Source: Desulfosporosinus sp. FKB
GTDB lineage: Bacteria > Bacillota > Desulfitobacteriia > Desulfitobacteriales > Desulfitobacteriaceae
NCBI RefSeq assembly: GCF_002196705.1
Contig: NZ_NADJ01000039.1
Span: forward strand, 245,631-309,630
Direction of reading: 5' to 3'
Length of the DNA: 64,000 nt
The notes beneath the pieces were generated by a model. The model saw only the letters and a program-made list of their open reading frames with translations, was not told the DNA's origin and did no database searches. Positions 23,407 to 34,418 of the stretch are shown one piece after another (within the stretch, counting starts at the first letter, position 1; the number at the start of each line of letters is the position of its first letter). The position numbers were made by a program, and so were the translations under genes.

Positions 23407-26400
23407 TCAAACCAGATTTGTTTCAGAGGTTTTGATATTGCGGTAACGAGCCATCCCCGTGCCTGCAGGAATGAGCTTTCCAATGATGACGTTCTCTTTG
23501 AGTCCCAAGAGAGGATCCACCTTTCCTTTAATGGCTGCCTCAGTGAGGACTCGAGTCGTTTCTTGGAAGGAAGCCGCAGACAGGAAGGAGTCTGTCGCCA
23601 AAGAAGCCTTGGTAATTCCCAGCAGAACGGCATGTGCAACAGCCGGTTCTCCTCCGTTGGCAATCGCTGTAGCGTTTTCATCTTGGAAATCAAATATATC
23701 TATAAGGCCGCCCGGAAGCAGGCTTGTGTCCCCAGCGTCATCTATTTTCACCTTACGAAGCATTTGACGAACCATGACCTCAATATGCTTATCGTTAATG
23801 TCAACCCCCTGAAGGCGATAAACACGCTGAACTTCACCTACGAGATAAACCTGAACCCCTCTCAGGCCCTTTACCTTCAGCATATCGTGAGGGTTAATAC
23901 TTCCTTCTGTCAGTTCATCCCCTGCTTCAACCATCTGCCCGTCCCGCACTCTGAGACGTGATCCATAAGGTATTGTATAGGTTACATGTTCATCGGATTC
24001 GGTAGAGATCTCCACTTCCCGGCGTCCCTTAACTTCACTGACCGCTACTTTTCCTTTGACTTCAGATATTATCGCTTGGCCTTTTGGTTTACGGGCTTCG
24101 AAAAGCTCTTCAACCCGCGGAAGACCTTGAGTAATATCGTCACCGGCTACACCTCCGGTATGGAATGTCCGCATTGTCAGCTGCGTACCCGGTTCACCGA
24201 TAGACTGTGCCGCGATAATCCCTACTGCTTCGCCCATTTCAACCGGACGTCCAGTAGCTAAGTTTCGTCCATAGCATTTCTTGCAAACGCCATAACGGGA
24301 AGTACAGGCCAGAACGGAGCGAATAACCACCGAATCAAATACAGAGGCGATTTCTTTAGCTTGCTCTTCCGTCATTTCCTTATCCGGAGCAGCAAGGAGT
24401 TTTCCTGTTGTAGGATGGTATAACTCTTCCAGCACGAAACGGCCCACTAGTCGTTCTTCCAAGGACTCAATGATTTCCGGACCATCCTTGATATCTTCGA
24501 CAATAATACCAGTCGTTGTTCCGCAGTCCTCTTCACGTACAATGACATCTTGAGAAACATCGACCAGACGGCGGGTCAGATACCCCGAGTCTGCCGTCCT
24601 TAGAGCTGTATCAGCCAGACCTTTCCGGGCACCGTGGGAGGAGATGAAGTATTCCAAAACCGTCAGTCCTTCACGGAAATTGGCCTTAATCGGCAATTCA
24701 ATGGTACGTCCGGATGGATCCGCCATAAGGCCCCGCATTCCGGCCAGCTGCCGGAGCTGTTGAATATTACCCCGTGCTCCTGAAGTTGCCATCATATAGA
24801 CAGGATTGAACTGATTTAAGCTTTCCATCAAGGCATCGGTGACTGTCTTAGTCGCTTTAGCCCAAGTATCAATAACTAAATTATAACGCTCTTCATCGGT
24901 AATTAAACCTCGGCGATACTGCAATTCTGTTTTGGCAACGGCCTGGTCGGCGTTGGAGAGAATTTCCGTTTTCGCTTCAGGAACGGTGATATCCATTAGA
25001 CCAACGGTCATCCCTGCACGGGTCGAGAACTTAAATCCTTGACTTTTCAGTCCGTCCAGCAGTGCGGCGGTTGCTTCATATCCGGCAATTCTGTAGGTCT
25101 TGGCCACAATCTCACCTAGACCCTTTTTGCCGACAACTTCATTGAAGTAGCCGATCTCTTTAGGGATTACAGAATTAAAGATCAGACGACCGACTGTTGT
25201 CTCCAAAAGTCCATCATCACGGCGAACCTGAATCTTTGCTTGTAAATGAACTTCACCCGAATCATAGGCTAAAACTGCTTCATCGAAGTCTTTGAATATT
25301 TTTCCTTCACCAAAAGCCCCCGGTCGTTCCATCGTTAAGTAATAGGAGCCTAAGACCATATCCTGGGTAGGAGTTTGTACGGGCCGGCCATCCTTAGGAT
25401 TTAAGATGTTATGAGAGGCCAGCATTAACAAACGTGCTTCGGACTGAGCTTCTGCAGACAATGGGACGTGAACAGCCATTTGGTCTCCGTCGAAGTCAGC
25501 ATTATAGGCTGTGCAGACGAGAGGGTGGATCTGTAAGGCACGTCCTTCAACTAAGCTAGGCTCAAAAGCCTGAATTCCCAAACGGTGAAGGGTCGGAGCA
25601 CGATTCAAGAGGACCGGATGATCGGTAATAACCTCCTCCAAAACGTCCCAAACTTCAGGGCGTACGCGCTCAACCATTCGTTTAGCGCTTTTAATATTAT
25701 GGGCATGCCCTTCATTAACGAGCTTCTTCATAACAAAGGGTTTAAAGAGTTCTAAGGCCATTTCCTTAGGAAGGCCGCATTGGTGCAATTTAAGGTTTGG
25801 CCCGACCACAATAACAGAACGTCCCGAATAGTCTACGCGTTTTCCTAAAAGGTTTTGACGGAAACGCCCTTGTTTTCCTTTCAGCATATCGCTCAGGGAC
25901 TTCAGCGGACGGTTCCCCGGTCCTGTCACTGGACGACCGCGCCGTCCATTGTCAATCAGAGCATCAACCGCTTCTTGGAGCATTCGTTTCTCATTGCGAA
26001 CGATGATATCCGGAGCCCCCAAATCCAAAAGACGTTTCAGTCGATTGTTACGGTTGATCACGCGTCTGTAAAGGTCATTAAGGTCTGAAGTAGCAAATCT
26101 GCCGCCGTCCAATTGAACCATAGGACGCAGTTCAGGCGGGATTACCGGCACGACATCCATAATCATCCATTCCGGACGATTACCTGATTGCTTAAAGGCT
26201 TCAACGACTTCTAAGCGACGAATAGCGCGAATTTTTCGTTGCCCGGAAACTTCTTTCAGTTCGCCGCGCAGTTCATCATTAAGTTTATCCAAATCCATTT
26301 CTGCGAGTAGAAGTTTAATGGCTTCAGCACCCATACTTGCTTGAAAACGGTCATCATACTTCTCCCGGTATTCACGATATTCTGTTTCAGTCAAAAGCTG

Positions 26401-26841
26401 CTTTTTCATGAGGGAAGTATCCCCTGGATCGGTAACAATGTAGGAAACAAAATAGAGGACTTTTTCCAAAGCGCGGGGTGACATATCCAAAAGCAGACCC
26501 ATGCGGCTTGGAATCCCTTTAAAATACCAAATATGAGAAACGGGAGCAGCCAGAACAATATGCCCCATCCGCTCACGGCGAACCTTCGATCGAGTTACTT
26601 CAACTCCGCAGCGATCGCAGACAATACCTTTGTAGCGGACCCGTTTATATTTTCCGCAATGACATTCCCAATCCCTTGTCGGACCAAAGATCTTTTCACA
26701 AAACAATCCTTCCCGTTCCGGCTTTAAGGTCCGATAGTTAATGGTTTCAGGCTTCTTTACTTCTCCATAGGACCAATCTCGGATCATATCCGGGGAAGCT
26801 AAGCCGATACGCATACGGTCGAAGTTATTGACGTCTAGCAA
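23407..26841 (-). CDS. rpoC: RNA polymerase beta' subunit
   Basis: Beta' carries the catalytic Mg of RNA polymerase. The 1144-residue product starts [18 protein letters not shown] from a TTG, as in B. subtilis, with AAAGGAG upstream. It has the N-terminal zinc site (CHCG and CDRCG), the catalytic [12 protein letters not shown], the bridge and trigger regions ([30 protein letters not shown]), and a second cysteine set ([13 protein letters not shown]). The length is normal for Firmicutes, with no large insertion. Confidence 0.97.
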   Translation of the reverse strand: MLDVNNFDRMRIGLASPDMIRDWSYGEVKKPETINYRTLKPEREGLFCEKIFGPTRDWECHCGKYKRVRYKGIVCDRCGVEVTRSKVRRERMGHIVLAAPVSHIWYFKGIPSRMGLLLDMSPRALEKVLYFVSYIVTDPGDTSLMKKQLLTETEYREYREKYDDRFQASMGAEAIKLLLAEMDLDKLNDELRGELKEVSGQRKIRAIRRLEVVEAFKQSGNRPEWMIMDVVPVIPPELRPMVQLDGGRFATSDLNDLYRRVINRNNRLKRLLDLGAPDIIVRNEKRMLQEAVDALIDNGRRGRPVTGPGNRPLKSLSDMLKGKQGRFRQNLLGKRVDYSGRSVIVVGPNLKLHQCGLPKEMALELFKPFVMKKLVNEGHAHNIKSAKRMVERVRPEVWDVLEEVITDHPVLLNRAPTLHRLGIQAFEPSLVEGRALQIHPLVCTAYNADFDGDQMAVHVPLSAEAQSEARLLMLASHNILNPKDGRPVQTPTQDMVLGSYYLTMERPGAFGEGKIFKDFDEAVLAYDSGEVHLQAKIQVRRDDGLLETTVGRLIFNSVIPKEIGYFNEVVGKKGLGEIVAKTYRIAGYEATAALLDGLKSQGFKFSTRAGMTVGLMDITVPEAKTEILSNADQAVAKTELQYRRGLITDEERYNLVIDTWAKATKTVTDALMESLNQFNPVYMMATSGARGNIQQLRQLAGMRGLMADPSGRTIELPIKANFREGLTVLEYFISSHGARKGLADTALRTADSGYLTRRLVDVSQDVIVREEDCGTTTGIIVEDIKDGPEIIESLEERLVGRFVLEELYHPTTGKLLAAPDKEMTEEQAKEIASVFDSVVIRSVLACTSRYGVCKKCYGRNLATGRPVEMGEAVGIIAAQSIGEPGTQLTMRTFHTGGVAGDDITQGLPRVEELFEARKPKGQAIISEVKGKVAVSEVKGRREVEISTESDEHVTYTIPYGSRLRVRDGQMVEAGDELTEGSINPHDMLKVKGLRGVQVYLVGEVQRVYRLQGVDINDKHIEVMVRQMLRKVKIDDAGDTSLLPGGLIDIFDFQDENATAIANGGEPAVAHAVLLGITKASLATDSFLSAASFQETTRVLTEAAIKGKVDPLLGLKENVIIGKLIPAGTGMARYRNIKTSETNLV

Positions 26842-26868
26842 TCCTTATCGCTCCTTTCCTCCGGGGGA

Positions 26869-29800
26869 CTATTTGAGATCGTCGAAATCTATTTCCTCTT
26901 CTTCGAGGACTTCTTCATTCAGATCTTCAAGAGGGTCTTCTTCATCCACAGTTTCTTCTACATCCTCATCTTCGGTTTCTACGAGACGAGGGCCTGGAGC
27001 CGGAAGCTCCTCATGCAGATCGATACCAAGTTCTTTAGCAGTTTCCGCGATATCCTCATCCGTATCATGGATCTCAATTTCCTGATCATCTGAGGAGAGC
27101 ACTCGAACATCCAATCCCAAACTCTGCATCTCTTTAATCAATACTTTAAAGGACTCAGGAATTCCCGGTTCGGGGATATTTTCTCCTTTAACAATAGCTT
27201 CGTAGGTCTTAACGCGGCCGACAACATCGTCAGATTTAACGGTCAGGATTTCTTGGAGAGTATAAGATGCTCCATAGGCTTCCAGAGCCCAAACCTCCAT
27301 TTCTCCAAATCGCTGTCCGCCGAATTGCGCTTTCCCTCCCAAGGGTTGTTGCGTTACCAGGGAATACGGACCTGTCGAACGGGCATGGATCTTATCATCA
27401 ACCAAATGGTGCAGCTTCAGTACATACATATAGCCTACAGTAATCTTACTGTCAAAAGGTACTCCCGTACGTCCGTCGTACAACATCGTCTTGCCGTCTT
27501 TGGGAAGCCCGGCCTTTTCCAAGGTTTCAAAAATATCCTCTTCTCGTGCACCATCAAAAACCGGAGTAGCAATGCGAATACCCAGAGCTTTGGCCGCCCA
27601 GCCTAAGTGGGTTTCCAAAACCTGACCGATATTCATCCGCGAAGGAACACCCAGAGGATTCAATACAACCTCGATCGGCGTGCCATCCGGCATGAAGGGC
27701 ATATCCTCCTGACGCATAATCCGGGAAATAACCCCTTTGTTTCCATGCCGGCCTGCCACCTTGTCCCCAACAGAGATTTTACGTTTCTGAGCAATATAGA
27801 CACGTACCAGCTGGTTAACGCCCGGTGACAATTCGTCTCCGTTTTCGCGGGTAAAGACCTTGACATCAACAATTTTTCCGGCCTCACCATGAGGAACCCG
27901 TAAAGAAGTATCCCGAACCTCGCGGGCCTTTTCGCCGAAAATAGCACGCAGCAAGCGTTCTTCAGCTGTCAGTTCCGTTTCTCCCTTGGGAGTAACTTTA
28001 CCGACTAAAATGTCTCCAGGACGAACTTCCGCACCAATGCGAATGATTCCACGTTCATCGAGATCCTTCAGAACATCTTCTCCGACGTTAGGAATATCCC
28101 GAGTAATTTCTTCAGGCCCCAGCTTCGTATCCCGTGCATCGGATTCATATTCTTCAATATGAATTGACGTATAATAATCTTCTCGGACAAGCTTTTCATT
28201 AATCAGAATAGCGTCCTCATAGTTATACCCTTCCCAAGTCATGAAGGCCACTAAGACATTTCGTCCCAGAGCAAGTTCACCATAGTCGGTGGAGGGTCCG
28301 TCAGCAACGATCTGACTCGCCTCAACTTTCTCGCCCTTCTTGACGATCGGCCTCTGGTTAATACATGTTCCTTGGTTCGAGCGCAGGTACTTAAGCAGTT
28401 TATGCCGTTCCGTAGTGCCATCGTCATGAAGGACTACGATCTCATCCGCTGTTGCCCGTTCGACAACCCCAGCTTGTTTGGTGATCGCACAAACCCCTGA
28501 GTCTTTAGCAGTCTTATATTCCATCCCTGTTCCCACATAAGGAGAGTCTGTGCGCAAGAGGGGAACAGCTTGACGCTGCATGTTTGAGCCCATTAGAGCA
28601 CGGTTAGCATCATCATGCTCTAAAAATGGAATCAAAGCGGTAGCAATTGAAACCATTTGCTTCGGAGATACATCCATGTAGTCCACTTGGCTCGGTGAAA
28701 CATGCACGAAATCCGGACCGTGCCGCCCGTCAATTTTATCTAAGAGGAAATTGCCACTTTCATCAAGAGGCGCATTGGCCTGAGCGACAACGTACTTTTC
28801 TTCCTCATCTGCCGTTAAATAGTGAATCTCATCGAGAACTCTGCCGTTTTCTTTATCTACCTTACGATATGGAGCCTCTATAAAACCGTAAGGATTAATG
28901 CGGGCAAAGGTACTTAAGGAACCGATTAAGCCAATATTCGGACCTTCAGGGGTTTCTACAGGACACATCCGCCCATAATGGGAGTGATGAACGTCACGAA
29001 CTTCAAAGCCAGCCCGTTCACGGCTTAAGCCACCCGGTCCCAAAGCACTTAAACGCCTTTTATGAGTTAACTCAGCTAAGGGATTCGTTTGATCCATGAA
29101 CTGTGACAATTGGCTGCTGCCGAAGAATTCCTTAATCGCCGCCACAACAGGACGGATATTTATTAAAACTTGTGGAGTTATGACTTCGACGTCCTGAATA
29201 GTCATTCGTTCACGGACAACACGCTCCATTCGCGATAAACCAATACGAAATTGATTTTGGAGCAGTTCTCCTACCGAACGCAAGCGGCGATTTCCTAAGT
29301 GGTCGATGTCATCCTTAAATCCATCGCCTTCCATCAGGTCTAACATTCGTTGTATACTCGCCACGATATCCCCACGGGTCAGATGACGAACCTCCATGGG
29401 AATGTCTTGACCCAGCTTCTTATTAAGCTTGTAACGGCCAACCTTTGCCAGGTCGTAACGCTTAGCATCAAAAAATAATGCTTCTAACAGCGAGCGGGCA
29501 CTGTCGACAGTTGGAGGTTCTCCTGGCCGTAATCGTTTATAGATTTCAACGAGAGCTTCTTCGGTAGATTCCGAATTGTCTCTTTCCAGGGTAGCACGAA
29601 TATATTCGTTATCATTGAACAACTCCAGAATTTGTCCATTGCTGGAATATCCCAAAGCACGGATGAGTACCGTGCCCGGAAGCTTACGTGTACGGTCAAC
29701 CCTTACAAAAATATTATCATTAATATCCGATTCAAATTCCAACCACGCTCCACGGTTTGGAATCACCGTAGCCCCATAAAGTTTCTTACCACTCGGATCA

Positions 29801-30243
29801 ATTTGTTCCGCATAGTAAACACCGGGTGAACGAACAAGCTGACTGACAATAACACGCTCAGCACCATTAATAATAAAGGTGCCTTTGTCTGTCATTAGCG
29901 GGAAATCGCCCATGAAGACTTCTTGTTCCTTAACTTCCCCGGTTTCTTTGTTAATAAGGCGTACTTTTACCCGCAGAGGAGCCGCAAACGTTACATCTCG
30001 CTCTTTACACTCCTCAACCTGGTACTTGGGTTCTCCTAAGCTGTAATCGATAAATTCCAAAACGAGATTGCCAGTAAAGTCTTGAATCGGGGAAATATCG
30101 CGAAACATATCGCGCAATCCTTCATCAAGAAACCATCGATAGGAGTTCTGCTGGATTTCAATTAGATTTGGCATGTCAAGGACTTCCCGGATTCTGGAAT
30201 AACTCCAGCGCTCCCGTACCCCGACCTTAACAGGATAGAACAT
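26869..30243 (-). CDS. rpoB: RNA polymerase beta subunit
   Basis: Beta forms the other half of the polymerase cleft. The 1124-residue product has the rifampicin pocket ([30 protein letters not shown]), [19 protein letters not shown], and [13 protein letters not shown]. It ends in a strongly acidic tail of about 45 residues, rich in Glu and Asp, seen in other Clostridia. It forms an operon with rpoC 27 bp downstream and has its own consensus promoter. Confidence 0.97.
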   Translation of the reverse strand: MFYPVKVGVRERWSYSRIREVLDMPNLIEIQQNSYRWFLDEGLRDMFRDISPIQDFTGNLVLEFIDYSLGEPKYQVEECKERDVTFAAPLRVKVRLINKETGEVKEQEVFMGDFPLMTDKGTFIINGAERVIVSQLVRSPGVYYAEQIDPSGKKLYGATVIPNRGAWLEFESDINDNIFVRVDRTRKLPGTVLIRALGYSSNGQILELFNDNEYIRATLERDNSESTEEALVEIYKRLRPGEPPTVDSARSLLEALFFDAKRYDLAKVGRYKLNKKLGQDIPMEVRHLTRGDIVASIQRMLDLMEGDGFKDDIDHLGNRRLRSVGELLQNQFRIGLSRMERVVRERMTIQDVEVITPQVLINIRPVVAAIKEFFGSSQLSQFMDQTNPLAELTHKRRLSALGPGGLSRERAGFEVRDVHHSHYGRMCPVETPEGPNIGLIGSLSTFARINPYGFIEAPYRKVDKENGRVLDEIHYLTADEEEKYVVAQANAPLDESGNFLLDKIDGRHGPDFVHVSPSQVDYMDVSPKQMVSIATALIPFLEHDDANRALMGSNMQRQAVPLLRTDSPYVGTGMEYKTAKDSGVCAITKQAGVVERATADEIVVLHDDGTTERHKLLKYLRSNQGTCINQRPIVKKGEKVEASQIVADGPSTDYGELALGRNVLVAFMTWEGYNYEDAILINEKLVREDYYTSIHIEEYESDARDTKLGPEEITRDIPNVGEDVLKDLDERGIIRIGAEVRPGDILVGKVTPKGETELTAEERLLRAIFGEKAREVRDTSLRVPHGEAGKIVDVKVFTRENGDELSPGVNQLVRVYIAQKRKISVGDKVAGRHGNKGVISRIMRQEDMPFMPDGTPIEVVLNPLGVPSRMNIGQVLETHLGWAAKALGIRIATPVFDGAREEDIFETLEKAGLPKDGKTMLYDGRTGVPFDSKITVGYMYVLKLHHLVDDKIHARSTGPYSLVTQQPLGGKAQFGGQRFGEMEVWALEAYGASYTLQEILTVKSDDVVGRVKTYEAIVKGENIPEPGIPESFKVLIKEMQSLGLDVRVLSSDDQEIEIHDTDEDIAETAKELGIDLHEELPAPGPRLVETEDEDVEETVDEEDPLEDLNEEVLEEEEIDFDDLK

Positions 30244-30306
30244 TAACGCTTCACCCCTCAGTGCGCATTTCTCTCATTGAGGTATAATATATTGACATAG
30301 ACAGCC

Positions 30307-30337
30307 AAAAGCAAGGCCTTTAAATAAAACCTCGCTT
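30307..30337 (-). promoter_or_regulatory. Possible attenuator hairpin in the rpoB leader
   Basis: On the minus strand AAGCGAGG and CCTTGCTT pair around a ~15-base AT-rich loop, followed by TT. It lies about 65 bp before rpoB within a leader of some 220 nt. It could be a weak terminator in the leader; the T-run is short. Confidence 0.4.
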
Positions 30338-30471
30338 AACTATCTATGGTATTCCGCATCATTGTGACAATTCCAAACTACTATCTCCTTATTATCCAAT
30401 GCTTTCTAGTAATTGCCATAGCATGGAAGAATCAAGCAAATACCGTCATCTATGTATAGTAACAGTTATAA

Positions 30472-30500
30472 ATTATACCAAATCCATCATACACTGTCAA
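30472..30500 (-). promoter_or_regulatory. Consensus sigma-A promoter of rpoB-rpoC
   Basis: TTGACA (30495-30500) and TATAAT (30472-30477) with exactly 17 bp between them match the vegetative consensus perfectly. It faces rpoB and gives a leader of about 220 nt, so the polymerase genes have a promoter of their own below the rplL terminator. Confidence 0.85.
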
Positions 30501-30645
30501 GAAAATCTTCAGAGTTAGAGGAATAAATAATGAAGATATGACACTAATAATGGCGTTGGCGGTGAAGATTGCCGCCTTGCGGCGTGGACTTGATAGGATA
30601 AAAAATGGATTTTTGCCGGATAAAATTATTCTGCTTGTAATTAAA

Positions 30646-30675
30646 GAAGGCGCTCTCTTCTTAGAGAGCGCCTTC
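30646..30675 (-). terminator. Terminator after rplL
   Basis: GAAGGCGCTCTC and its exact complement form a 12-bp stem with a 6-base loop, 14 bp after the rplL stop, followed by TTT on the minus strand. It separates rplJL from rpoBC. Confidence 0.75.
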
Positions 30676-30689
30676 CTATATTCTCTAAA

Positions 30690-31070
30690 CTATTTAACTT
30701 CAACAGTTGCGCCAGCTTCAGTTAATTTAGTTTTTACAGCTTCAGCCTCATCTTTAGCAACCTTTTCTTTAATAGGTTTCGGAGCATTATCTACGAGATC
30801 TTTAGCTTCTTTTAAGCCTAAACCAGTTACTTCGCGAACAACTTTAATAACATTGATTTTAGATGCACCGCAGTTGGTAAGGATAACATCAAACTCAGTT
30901 TTTTCTTCAGCAGCTTCACCTGCAGGTGCAGCAGCTCCGCCAGCAGCTGCGACAGCTACAGGAGCTGCAGCACTGACACCGAATTCGGTTTCAAAAGCTT
31001 TAACGAGTTCAGAGAGTTCGAGGACAGTTAAACCTTTAACTGCTTCGAGAATTTCATTAACTTTAGACAT
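30690..31070 (-). CDS. rplL: 50S ribosomal protein L7/L12
   Basis: L7/L12 is the stalk protein that recruits translation GTPases. The 126-residue product has the dimerisation N-terminus ([21 protein letters not shown]), an Ala-rich hinge, and the C-terminal domain ([23 protein letters not shown]). It follows rplJ by 51 bp. Confidence 0.97.
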   Translation of the reverse strand: MSKVNEILEAVKGLTVLELSELVKAFETEFGVSAAAPVAVAAAGGAAAPAGEAAEEKTEFDVILTNCGASKINVIKVVREVTGLGLKEAKDLVDNAPKPIKEKVAKDEAEAVKTKLTEAGATVEVK

Positions 31071-31121
31071 TTTTTATTTCCTCCTTAAACTATGAAACAT
31101 TTTATGTTTCTGACATCAAAA

Positions 31122-31649
31122 TTATTGAGCTTCTTTAAGCTTACGCACTTCTTCGAGAGCGTAACCCATTTTGCGAATAGGCCCTTGCAGAACATTGGCC
31201 ATACCTGCCAAAGGCGCTTGCATACCGCGCAGAACCATGGCCAGCAATACTTCCCGTGACGGCAGATCGGCAAGATTTTTAACGCCGTCAGGTCCGATTA
31301 CTTTGCCTTCTAAAACTCCAGCCTTAATGGCAAAGCTCTTAAGCTTATTTGCTTTGGCAAAATCCAATAAGATTTTAGCAGGAGCAACAGGATCTTTGCT
31401 GAAAGCAAGCGCTGTTGGTCCTTCTAAATAGGACTCAAGTCCTTCGACTCCCACTTCTTGAGCTGCTCGTCGTACAAGAGTGTTTTTTAACACCTTATAC
31501 TCCACGCCAGCCTGACGAAGCTGCGCCCGTAATTGAGTCACTTGAGCTACTGTTAGTCCGCGGTAATCAGCTAAAACAACCCCTGAAGATTGTTGAAACT
31601 TCTCTTTAATCTCTGAGACAACCTGGCTTTTTTCCTCGATATTAGGCAT
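31122..31649 (-). CDS. rplJ: 50S ribosomal protein L10
   Basis: L10 anchors L7/L12 dimers on the ribosome. The 175-residue product starts MPNIEEKSQVVSEI and has VVLADYRGLTVAQVTQLR and the C-terminal helix that binds L12. The ATG at 31647-31649 follows GGAGGT; a few in-frame codons upstream are leader. An L10-type leader precedes it. Confidence 0.96.
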   Translation of the reverse strand: MPNIEEKSQVVSEIKEKFQQSSGVVLADYRGLTVAQVTQLRAQLRQAGVEYKVLKNTLVRRAAQEVGVEGLESYLEGPTALAFSKDPVAPAKILLDFAKANKLKSFAIKAGVLEGKVIGPDGVKNLADLPSREVLLAMVLRGMQAPLAGMANVLQGPIRKMGYALEEVRKLKEAQ

Positions 31650-31842
31650 TCTGTGTACCTCCTTCCTATAGGGCAACTCAGCAAAAAACCTCCGCAGCTG
31701 CAGAGGTTAAGAATGCCAAGTATATCTATCGGCACGTTTTCCAACCTCGGCAGGAAATTAAGCTCAACGGCACCTGCTATCTACAGCGGATATTTAATTC
31801 CTGATAAGTGTACCCTCATTGTAGAATACTGTCAAGAGAACT
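31650..31842 (-). promoter_or_regulatory. L10 leader with attenuator (rplJL)
   Basis: The space between rplA and rplJ holds no gene. On the minus strand it contains a terminator-like hairpin at 31687-31708 (AACCTC...GAGGTT arms around GCAG/CTGC) followed by a run of six Ts at 31683-31688, just before the rplJ binding site. This is the position and form of the Firmicutes L10 leader, which lets L10-L12 adjust its own synthesis. I did not match the kink-turn base by base. Confidence 0.7.
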
Positions 31843-32535
31843 TTAGAGAGCCTTCAGCGGATTGATTCTTACGCCGGGACCCATAGTCGAACTAACCGTT
31901 ATGCTGCGGATATATTGACCTTTAGCAGCAGCAGGTTTTGCTTTAGCGATGGTTTCCCCTAACGTACGATAGTTCTCTAACAGCTGTTCTGCACTGAAAG
32001 ATGCTTTGCCAATGGGAGCATGGATAATTCCAGCCTTTTCGGCACGATATTCAATCTTACCAGCTTTGATTTCCTTGATGGCACGAGTTACATCCGGGGT
32101 AACGGTTCCAGTCTTAGGGTTTGGCATTAAGCCTTTAGGCCCGAGTACACGGCCCAATCTACCGACCATTCCCATCATATCCGGAGTAGCTACTACGACA
32201 TCAAATCCGAACCAGCCTTGATCAATCTTAGCGATCATGTCTTCAGCACCCACAAAATCTGCGCCTGCTGCTTCTGCTTCTTTCGCTTTGTCTCCTTTGG
32301 CGAAGACCAAAACAGAACGAGTTTTTCCGGTTCCATTAGGGAGCACAAGAGCACCGCGAATTTGTTGGTCTGCATGACGAGTGTCAATTCCTAATTTAAA
32401 AGCAACTTCGATCGTCTCATCGAATTTTGCTTTGGCATTAGCCTTCACGAGCGTTAATGCTTCAAGTGGTTCGAAATATCCTGTGCGATCAAAGGTCTTT
32501 ACGGCCTCTTGATATCTTTTTCCAACCTTAGCCAT
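31843..32535 (-). CDS. rplA: 50S ribosomal protein L1
   Basis: L1 forms the mobile stalk near the E site and is a translational repressor of its operon in many bacteria. The 230-residue product has [41 protein letters not shown], and a C-terminal [11 protein letters not shown]. It lies 49 bp after rplK. Confidence 0.97.
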   Translation of the reverse strand: MAKVGKRYQEAVKTFDRTGYFEPLEALTLVKANAKAKFDETIEVAFKLGIDTRHADQQIRGALVLPNGTGKTRSVLVFAKGDKAKEAEAAGADFVGAEDMIAKIDQGWFGFDVVVATPDMMGMVGRLGRVLGPKGLMPNPKTGTVTPDVTRAIKEIKAGKIEYRAEKAGIIHAPIGKASFSAEQLLENYRTLGETIAKAKPAAAKGQYIRSITVSSTMGPGVRINPLKAL

Positions 32536-32584
32536 TCTTTTACCTCCTTGTGGTTATGCGGGTAAAACCCTCCCACAATTCATT

Positions 32585-33013
32585 TTAGCCTTCAACAACA
32601 TCGATACCCATGCTTCGGGCTGTACCTTCAACCATCCGCATTGCTGCCTCTATACTTGCTGCATTCAGATCTTTCATCTTCATGTCCGCAATTTCGCGAA
32701 CTTTAGATTTAGGGATCGTGGCAACCTTCTTGCGATTGGGTTCAGATGAACCGGAATTAATATTGGTCATCTTTTTAAGTAAGACAGACGCAGGCGGAGT
32801 TTTGGTAATAAAGGTAAAGGAGCGATCTTCATAGACCGTGATTTCCACCGGAATAATAAGCCCAGCTTGATCCTTTGTGCGCTCATTGTACTCTTTACAG
32901 AAGGCCATAATATTGACCCCATGTTGACCAAGAGCCGGACCAACCGGAGGTGCCGGTGTAGCTTTACCTGCAGTGATTGCTAATTTGACCAAACCAATTA
33001 CTTTCTTTGCCAT
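32585..33013 (-). CDS. rplK: 50S ribosomal protein L11
   Basis: L11 binds the GTPase centre rRNA and is the thiostrepton site. The 142-residue product has [26 protein letters not shown] (proline-rich hinge) and the C-terminal RNA-binding domain ending [11 protein letters not shown]. It follows nusG by 34 bp. Confidence 0.97.
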   Translation of the reverse strand: MAKKVIGLVKLAITAGKATPAPPVGPALGQHGVNIMAFCKEYNERTKDQAGLIIPVEITVYEDRSFTFITKTPPASVLLKKMTNINSGSSEPNRKKVATIPKSKVREIADMKMKDLNAASIEAAMRMVEGTARSMGIDVVEG

Positions 33014-33047
33014 AGTTTAACACCTCCTTGATAGAATAATCCCTATT

Positions 33048-33575
33048 TTAGTCGAGTTTTTGAACCTGTCCGAAATCTAATTCCACAGGCGTCTCTCTTC
33101 CAAACATCGATACTTCCACACGCAACTTGCCCTTATCGGGGAATATTTCTCGAACCACTCCGACAAAGTCTTTAAATGGCCCAGCTATAACCTGAACCGT
33201 TTGATTAACCTCAAAATCAATTTTAGCACGCAGATCATCCATTCCCATTTGCTGGAGAATCTGGACAACCTCTTGTTCAAGGAGCGGAATCGGTTTAGTC
33301 CCTGTGCCCACAAAGCCCGTTACTCCCGGCGTGTTGCGAACAACATACCATGAGTCATCGGTCATTTCCATTTCAACAAGAACATATCCGGGATAAACCT
33401 TACGCTTCGTTACTTTTTCCTTCCCATTTTTGAACTCAACCTCGTCTTCCATGGGAACAAGAACGCGAAAGATCTTCTCCTCCATATTCATGGATTCTAC
33501 GCGTTTTTCGAGATTCATTTTAACTTTATTTTCATAACCCGAGTACGTATGAATAACAAACCAGTCTTTAGCCAT
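33048..33575 (-). CDS. nusG: Transcription elongation/antitermination factor NusG
   Basis: NusG binds RNA polymerase and affects pausing and Rho termination. The 175-residue product has the NGN domain (WFVIHTYSGYENKVKMNLEKR; VYPGYVLVEMEM; TPGVTGFVG) and a C-terminal KOW domain (VIAGPFKDFVGVVREI). It is in the standard secE-nusG-rplK order. Confidence 0.97.
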   Translation of the reverse strand: MAKDWFVIHTYSGYENKVKMNLEKRVESMNMEEKIFRVLVPMEDEVEFKNGKEKVTKRKVYPGYVLVEMEMTDDSWYVVRNTPGVTGFVGTGTKPIPLLEQEVVQILQQMGMDDLRAKIDFEVNQTVQVIAGPFKDFVGVVREIFPDKGKLRVEVSMFGRETPVELDFGQVQKLD

Positions 33576-33617
33576 TTCTCAGGGACCTCCTCAGACACTG
33601 CCGCAGAAACTCGCAGT

Positions 33618-33839
33618 TTAGGGCACTAGCTTGGTTAAGGCAATACTTAAACCGCCGTCCACAGCCCACATGAGAACAGAAACAATCCCCACCGCAACAA
33701 ATACTACACCCGTGTAGGCAAGCAATTGTTTACGACTTGGCCAGTGAACTTTTTTTAATTCACTCAGAACTCCGCGAAAGTAGTCTTTCGTCTTATCCGC
33801 TTGCTTCTGAGTATTAGCTGGTTTTTTCAACGCGCCCAT
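33618..33839 (-). CDS. secE: Protein translocase subunit SecE
   Basis: SecE clamps the SecY channel. The 73-residue product has the amphipathic SELKKVHWPSRKQLL segment and one membrane helix (VVFVAVGIVSVLMW), as in short Gram-positive SecE. I chose the ATG at 33837-33839, spaced better from AAGGAT than the GTG one codon upstream. Confidence 0.95.
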   Translation of the reverse strand: MGALKKPANTQKQADKTKDYFRGVLSELKKVHWPSRKQLLAYTGVVFVAVGIVSVLMWAVDGGLSIALTKLVP

Positions 33840-33924
33840 CACTTCACATCCTTAAACGACATCGGTGTCCTCGACATTGTGACAACGCTTCCTGGCGTAC
33901 AGTTTAAAACGTCACAAAAAAAAA

Positions 33925-34074
33925 TTACTTGGTTTCTTTATGGAGAGTATGGCTTTTGCAGAACTTACAATACTTTTGGACTTCTAAACGATCAGGATTA
34001 TTCTTCTTGTTCTTCATCGTAGCATAGTTACGGTGCTTGCAATCCGTACACGCTAAAATAATGCCCACACGCAC
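33925..34074 (-). CDS. rpmG: 50S ribosomal protein L33 (zinc form)
   Basis: L33 is a small large-subunit protein. Read directly, the GTG at 34072-34074 gives 49 residues starting [17 protein letters not shown] and ending at TAA (33925-33927). CTDC and CKFC are both present, so it is the zinc-binding form. GGAGGTG lies 7 bp before the start. It opens the rpmG-secE-nusG transcript. Confidence 0.95.
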   Translation of the reverse strand: MRVGIILACTDCKHRNYATMKNKKNNPDRLEVQKYCKFCKSHTLHKETK

Positions 34075-34129
34075 TCACGAACACCTCCCAGACAACAGTA
34101 GGACGCTGCATTTATTCCATTACTCAAGT

Positions 34130-34158
34130 ACTGTATCACAAGATGATTACCCTGTCAA
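34130..34158 (-). promoter_or_regulatory. Sigma-A promoter of rpmG-secE-nusG
   Basis: TTGACA (34153-34158) and TACAGT (34130-34135) are 17 bp apart, with a TGA extension before the -10 box. It lies about 55 bp before rpmG. Confidence 0.75.
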
Positions 34159-34203
34159 GAAAATACGGGATGAAGCAACTTGGCCAGCGTTCTTAGTGAA
34201 TAA

Positions 34204-34230
34204 AACAAAAAGACAGCAGCGCTGCCTTTT
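34204..34230 (-). terminator. Probable terminator after tRNA-Thr
   Basis: On the minus strand AAAAGGCAGC and GCTGCTGTCTTTTT form an imperfect hairpin ending in a T-run, 15 bp after the tRNA. The stem has a mismatched bulge. Confidence 0.5.
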
Positions 34231-34244
34231 AACTTCAAAATAAA

Positions 34245-34320
34245 TGGAGCCAACGATGGGACTCGAACCCGCAACCTGCTGATTACAAATCAGCTGCTCT
34301 ACCAATTGAGCTACGTTGGC
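34245..34320 (-). tRNA. tRNA-Thr (anticodon TGT)
   Basis: The 76-base gene folds as a full cloverleaf. The acceptor arm GCCAACG pairs with CGTTGGC, the D arm is GCTC...GAGC, the anticodon stem GCTGA/TCAGC encloses TTTGTAA with anticodon TGT, and the T arm is GCGGG TTCGAGT CCCAT. The 3' CCA is encoded. It lies between sigH and rpmG, as tRNA genes often do in Clostridia. Confidence 0.95.
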
Positions 34321-34359
34321 ATTTTGTTTAGTACCTCTCTTGTCGAAGGGGACTCATAT

Positions 34360-34388
34360 AATCTAGCACTTTTTATAAAAAAATGCAA
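34360..34388 (-). promoter_or_regulatory. Promoter of tRNA-Thr
   Basis: TTGCAT (34383-34388) and TAGATT (34360-34365) are 17 bp apart, about 40 bp before the tRNA. An AAAAATG/CATTTTT hairpin of the sigH 3' end overlaps the -35 box. Confidence 0.6.
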
Positions 34389-34418
34389 GCATTTTTCTTT
34401 CCAGGAATTTATGTAAAA

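Noticed and set aside
23407-30243. Many ORFs of 60-230 codons opposite rpoB, rpoC and fusA
   Set aside because: They are antisense shadows of strongly conserved genes, with no starts supported by binding sites.
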